This document shows positions 61,618-64,000 of a DNA stretch of 64,000 nucleotides, in pieces. The translations under genes and the position numbers were made by a program. The notes under the pieces are model-generated. The model saw only the letters and a program-made list of their open reading frames with translations, did no database searches and was not told the DNA's origin. The stretch is from the NCBI RefSeq assembly GCF_030324495.1, contig NZ_JACAGN010000006.1:121579-185578 (forward strand). The letters are read 5' to 3'. This DNA comes from Myroides sp. 1354. Lineage in GTDB: Bacteria > Bacteroidota > Bacteroidia > Flavobacteriales > Flavobacteriaceae. Positions within the stretch are counted from its first letter, which is position 1; each line of letters starts with the position of its first letter.

Positions 61618-62404
61618 AAGGGGAAAAGGGAACATGTAGGGGCAAATGGCAATTTGCCCGTTACCCTGGATAATAATTGGAAAAAAGAATACGTAGGGGC
61701 AAATGGCAATTTGCCCGTTATCCTGAATAATAATTGGAAAAAAGAATACGTAGGGGCAAATGGCAATTTGCCCGTTATCCTGAATAATAATTGGAAAAAA
61801 GAATACGTAGGGGCAAATGGCAATTTGCCTGTTATCCTGAATAATAATTGGAAAAAGGGAATACGCAGAGGCAAATGGCAATTTGCCCGTTATCCTGAAT
61901 AATAATTGGAAAAAAGAATACGCAGAGGCAAATGGCAATTTGCCTGTTATCCTGAATAATAATTGGAAAAAAGAATACGTAGGGGCAAATGGCAATTTGC
62001 CTGTTATCCTGAATAATAATTGGAAAAAGGGAATACGCAGAGGCAAATGGCAATTTGCCTGTTATCCTGAATAATAATTGGAAAAAGGGAATACGTAGGG
62101 GCAAATGGCAATTTGCCTGTTATCCTGAATAATAATTGGAAAAAGGGAACATGTAGGGGCAAATGGCAATTTGCCCGTTACCCTGAATAATAATTGGAAA
62201 AAGGGAATACGTAGGGGCAAATGGCAATTTGCCCGTTACCCTGAATAATAATTGGAAAAGGGAATACGTAGGGGCAAATGGCAATTTGCCCGTTATCCTG
62301 AATAATAATTGGAAAAGGGAATACGTAGGGGCAAATGGCAATTTGCCCGTTACCCTGAATAATAATTGGAAAAGAGAATACGTAGGGGCAAATGGCAATT
62401 TGCC
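61618..62404. repeat. Tandem array of 14 hairpin repeats
   Basis: The core GGCAAATGGCAATTTGCC begins at 61641 and recurs 14 times, the last at 62387, with unit lengths of 57 or 58. Each core can fold (GGCAAAT / ATTTGCC). Units also share 'aataataattggaaaa' and vary at a few positions (cgta/cgca, gggg/gagg, atcc/accc). Units are not separated by unique spacers, so this is no CRISPR. Frames crossing it read a 19-residue repeat, but 58-bp units break them; I do not call a gene. Confidence 0.95.
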
Positions 62405-62523
62405 ATCAAGTGAAATTTATTTATTCAGATGTTATTTTTTATAAAAGACTAATTTTTATTTGTAAATAATGTAATTTATGTTTTTAGAGAAAACTAAATA
62501 ATGTTTTTTTATTTAAATATTTT

Positions 62524-62958
62524 TTATCTAGGCTTGTATGTGATAAAAGTTCCGTCCTTGTAAAACACGACAATTTGTTCGATGTCTGTTGATGTGAAAA
62601 AATCGGGAATTGGTTTTGGAGAAATAACCTCTTTTTTTGCCTCTGAAACGGCAGGGGTAAGTAGGGGATTTTGAGGTTCAACTTGACTTCCGTTTGAAAA
62701 TAAATCTACTGATTTGGAGGTGAAAATCTCCTGTTTTTTTTCACCCGAGAAGGAGCCAATTCCCTTGATTAACCACTCGAGATTTAGTTCAGGAAATGTA
62801 TCGTTTATCTTTAAAATAAAATCCAAGCTTGCCTTATTTCTACCAGATAAAATATGAGATAAACTCGAGCGTTGAACGCCAATTTTGTCCGCAAAAGCTG
62901 AGGCAGATAGTTCGAAATGCTCAAGTAAAAATTCCAATCGGTTTACAAAATTTTCCAT
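62524..62958 (-). CDS. XRE-family transcriptional regulator
   Basis: 144 residues. Residues 5-60 are an XRE helix-turn-helix (LEFLLEHFELSASAFADKIGVQRSSLSHILSGRNKAS, then LEWLIKGIG). The C-terminal part is a polar linker and a short strand pair (IVVFYKDGTFITYKPR). Similar regulators are common in Flavobacteriaceae. The gene has TACAAATGTA motifs upstream and probably represses itself. Confidence 0.75.
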   Translation of the reverse strand: MENFVNRLEFLLEHFELSASAFADKIGVQRSSLSHILSGRNKASLDFILKINDTFPELNLEWLIKGIGSFSGEKKQEIFTSKSVDLFSNGSQVEPQNPLLTPAVSEAKKEVISPKPIPDFFTSTDIEQIVVFYKDGTFITYKPR

Positions 62959-62961
62959 GGA

Positions 62962-63027
62962 TACAAATGTATATTTTTAAGTCGAATAGTTTACAAATGT
63001 AACAAAAATAATGAATTAACAAATGTA
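62962..63027 (-). promoter_or_regulatory. Promoter/operator of the XRE gene
   Basis: TACAAATGTA occurs at 62962-62971 and 62992-63001, and a variant at 63018-63027. On the minus strand the middle copy supplies TACATTTG as -7 element, with TTTG at 63023-63020 as -33 box (18 bases apart). The copies may be regulator sites and promoter elements at once. Confidence 0.5.
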
Positions 63028-63205
63028 TACAACGAAATTTAGCGAGTGCTGTATTGTAGTTTAAGTTTAAGTGATAGATACTAAAAGATTGATAATTAAA
63101 TCAAAACAAGTTTTATTCTAGTTTTGTAAAATCTTAGAGTATTCATTGGAAAAGAGTCGGTGTAAATTGTTGACAATTGTAAAATAAAAAAAGAAAATCA
63201 ATGTT

Positions 63206-63239
63206 TACAAATGTAAAAAATGAAATGTTTACATTTGTA
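63206..63239 (+). promoter_or_regulatory. Motif pair upstream of the M14 peptidase gene
   Basis: TACAAATGTA (63206-63215, inside the 14-bp palindrome TTTACAAATGTAAA at 63204-63217) and TACATTTGTA (63230-63239) recall the words upstream of the XRE gene. The second contains TACATTTG, a -7 match 25 bases before the ATG at 63262. Confidence 0.45.
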
Positions 63240-63261
63240 ATATTGTAAACAGAACCAGAGA

Positions 63262-64000
63262 ATGAACGAACAACAACTAGCGATAGCTTATCAAGTACCA
63301 ACTATTTCAGGACGCTATATAACCAATGAAAAGATAGCTAATTTTCTTATCGACTTAAAGGATTACTTTAAGGTTGAGGTGGTAGGGAAATCAGTAGAAA
63401 ATCGATCCATTTATGCTGTGCAATTTGGACAGGGGAAAACGAAGATTTTGATGTGGTCTCAGATGCATGGAAATGAATCGACAACAACAAAAGCGGTAGT
63501 AGATTTACTTCACTATTTAAATGAATCTCAAACGGAAAAAATCGCCGAATGGAGTAAGCAATTTACGCTTACAATTGTTCCGATTTTAAATCCAGATGGG
63601 GCGCATTATTACACAAGAGTGAATGCAAATCAAGTGGATTTGAATCGAGATTCTGTAGAGTTAAGTCAACCTGAAAGTAAATTATTGCGTCAATTATTGG
63701 AGGAAATACAACCTGATTTTGCTTTTAATTTACATGATCAACGCAGTATTTTTGGAGTAGGTGACACGGGAAAATCAGCAGCAATATCATTTTTGGCACC
63801 TGCTTTTAATGCAGAAAGAGAGATGAATGAGACTCGAAAAAAGGCTGTTCAGTTGATTGTGGCTATGAATGAAGTGGTGCAAGAAATGGCTCCTGGACAT
63901 ATAGGGCGTTTTGATGATGCATTTAATTTGAATTGTATTGGTGATTATGCACAAGCTATGGGGATTCCTACTATATTAATAGAGGCTGGGCATTGGGGGA
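63262..64000 (+). CDS. M14 zinc carboxypeptidase (3' truncated by window)
   Basis: The first 246 codons of a longer gene, without a signal peptide. The M14 zinc ligands are visible in WSQMHGNESTTT (H-x-x-E) and FNLHDQR (second His). NPDGAHYYTRVNANQVDLNRD is the arginine and substrate region. It trims C-terminal residues of peptides. The remainder, with the catalytic Glu, lies outside the window. It is divergent from the XRE gene. Confidence 0.8.
   Translation, partial: MNEQQLAIAYQVPTISGRYITNEKIANFLIDLKDYFKVEVVGKSVENRSIYAVQFGQGKTKILMWSQMHGNESTTTKAVVDLLHYLNESQTEKIAEWSKQFTLTIVPILNPDGAHYYTRVNANQVDLNRDSVELSQPESKLLRQLLEEIQPDFAFNLHDQRSIFGVGDTGKSAAISFLAPAFNAEREMNETRKKAVQLIVAMNEVVQEMAPGHIGRFDDAFNLNCIGDYAQAMGIPTILIEAGHWG

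Noticed and set aside
61543-61902. Open frame encoding a 19-residue repeat protein (KKEYVGANGNLPVILNNNW)
   Set aside because: It is open only while units are 57 bp; the first 58-bp unit breaks it, and frames on the opposite strand are open as well. No start signal or signal peptide. The array is better read as a non-coding repeat.
61618-62404. Possible CRISPR array
   Set aside because: Units are contiguous and nearly identical with no unique spacers, and no cas genes are in the window.

Overview
The window is low-GC DNA with features typical of Bacteroidota, most likely Flavobacteriaceae. These include promoter elements of the TTTG / TAnnTTTG type, weak ribosome binding sites, many lipoproteins, 'IGIGT...SAxLDV' surface proteins, a LETM1-related protein and an AhpC-thioredoxin-small protein operon. 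The Rhs tips resemble those of Myroides, but the genus is an inference. I saw no rRNA, tRNA, CRISPR array or transposase.

Bases 1-11,000 are an accessory region built from orphan Rhs pieces. Four Rhs core tips (around 1272, 3694, 9216 and 10533) carry no full-length rhs gene. They alternate with toxin C-termini, secreted or lipoprotein immunity candidates, a recurring hairpin ('ccaaccttccaaaacggat') after immunity genes, and recurring spacer and leader repeats. Two toxin tips carry a His ... Ser-x-Gly-Cys arrangement like L,D-transpeptidase-type cell-wall toxins, and their neighbours are exported proteins, as expected for periplasmic immunity. One of the two toxins is cut by an in-frame TAA just before the predicted catalytic His. 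Between the tips is a run of small lipoproteins, one of them a second copy of an immunity gene.

11,000-38,950 is mostly core genome: a deoxyribosyltransferase-like / SMI1-like / SWIM trio, a rhodanese, a HigA-like fragment without its DNA-binding half, purL, a beta-helix lipoprotein, two family 2 glycosyltransferases, an LTA-synthase-like sulfatase-fold enzyme, dapD, an amidohydrolase, an SDR, aminopeptidase P, a creD operon with its own winged-helix regulator, a FUSC transporter, an FMN reductase, the ahpC-trx operon, nhaC, a bestrophin and a 2OG-Fe(II) oxygenase. 39,200-42,100 is a second small island of lipoproteins and small exported proteins. 42,300-48,500 holds a LysR regulator with a YeiH-type transporter, an acyl-CoA carboxylase beta subunit, and a DUF47/PiT phosphate transport pair.

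48,700-53,150 is a four-gene set of secreted proteins, two of them L-type-lectin-like paralogues. metK follows, preceded by a candidate SAM-II riboswitch whose 3' strand can also form a terminator-like hairpin. Two consecutive beta-carbonic anhydrases, a LETM1-related protein, a RimB-RimK fusion and ClpC come next. Between clpC and an XRE regulator lies an array of 14 copies of a 57-58 bp hairpin repeat. The window ends inside an M14 carboxypeptidase gene, separated from the XRE gene by repeated TACAAATGTA motifs.
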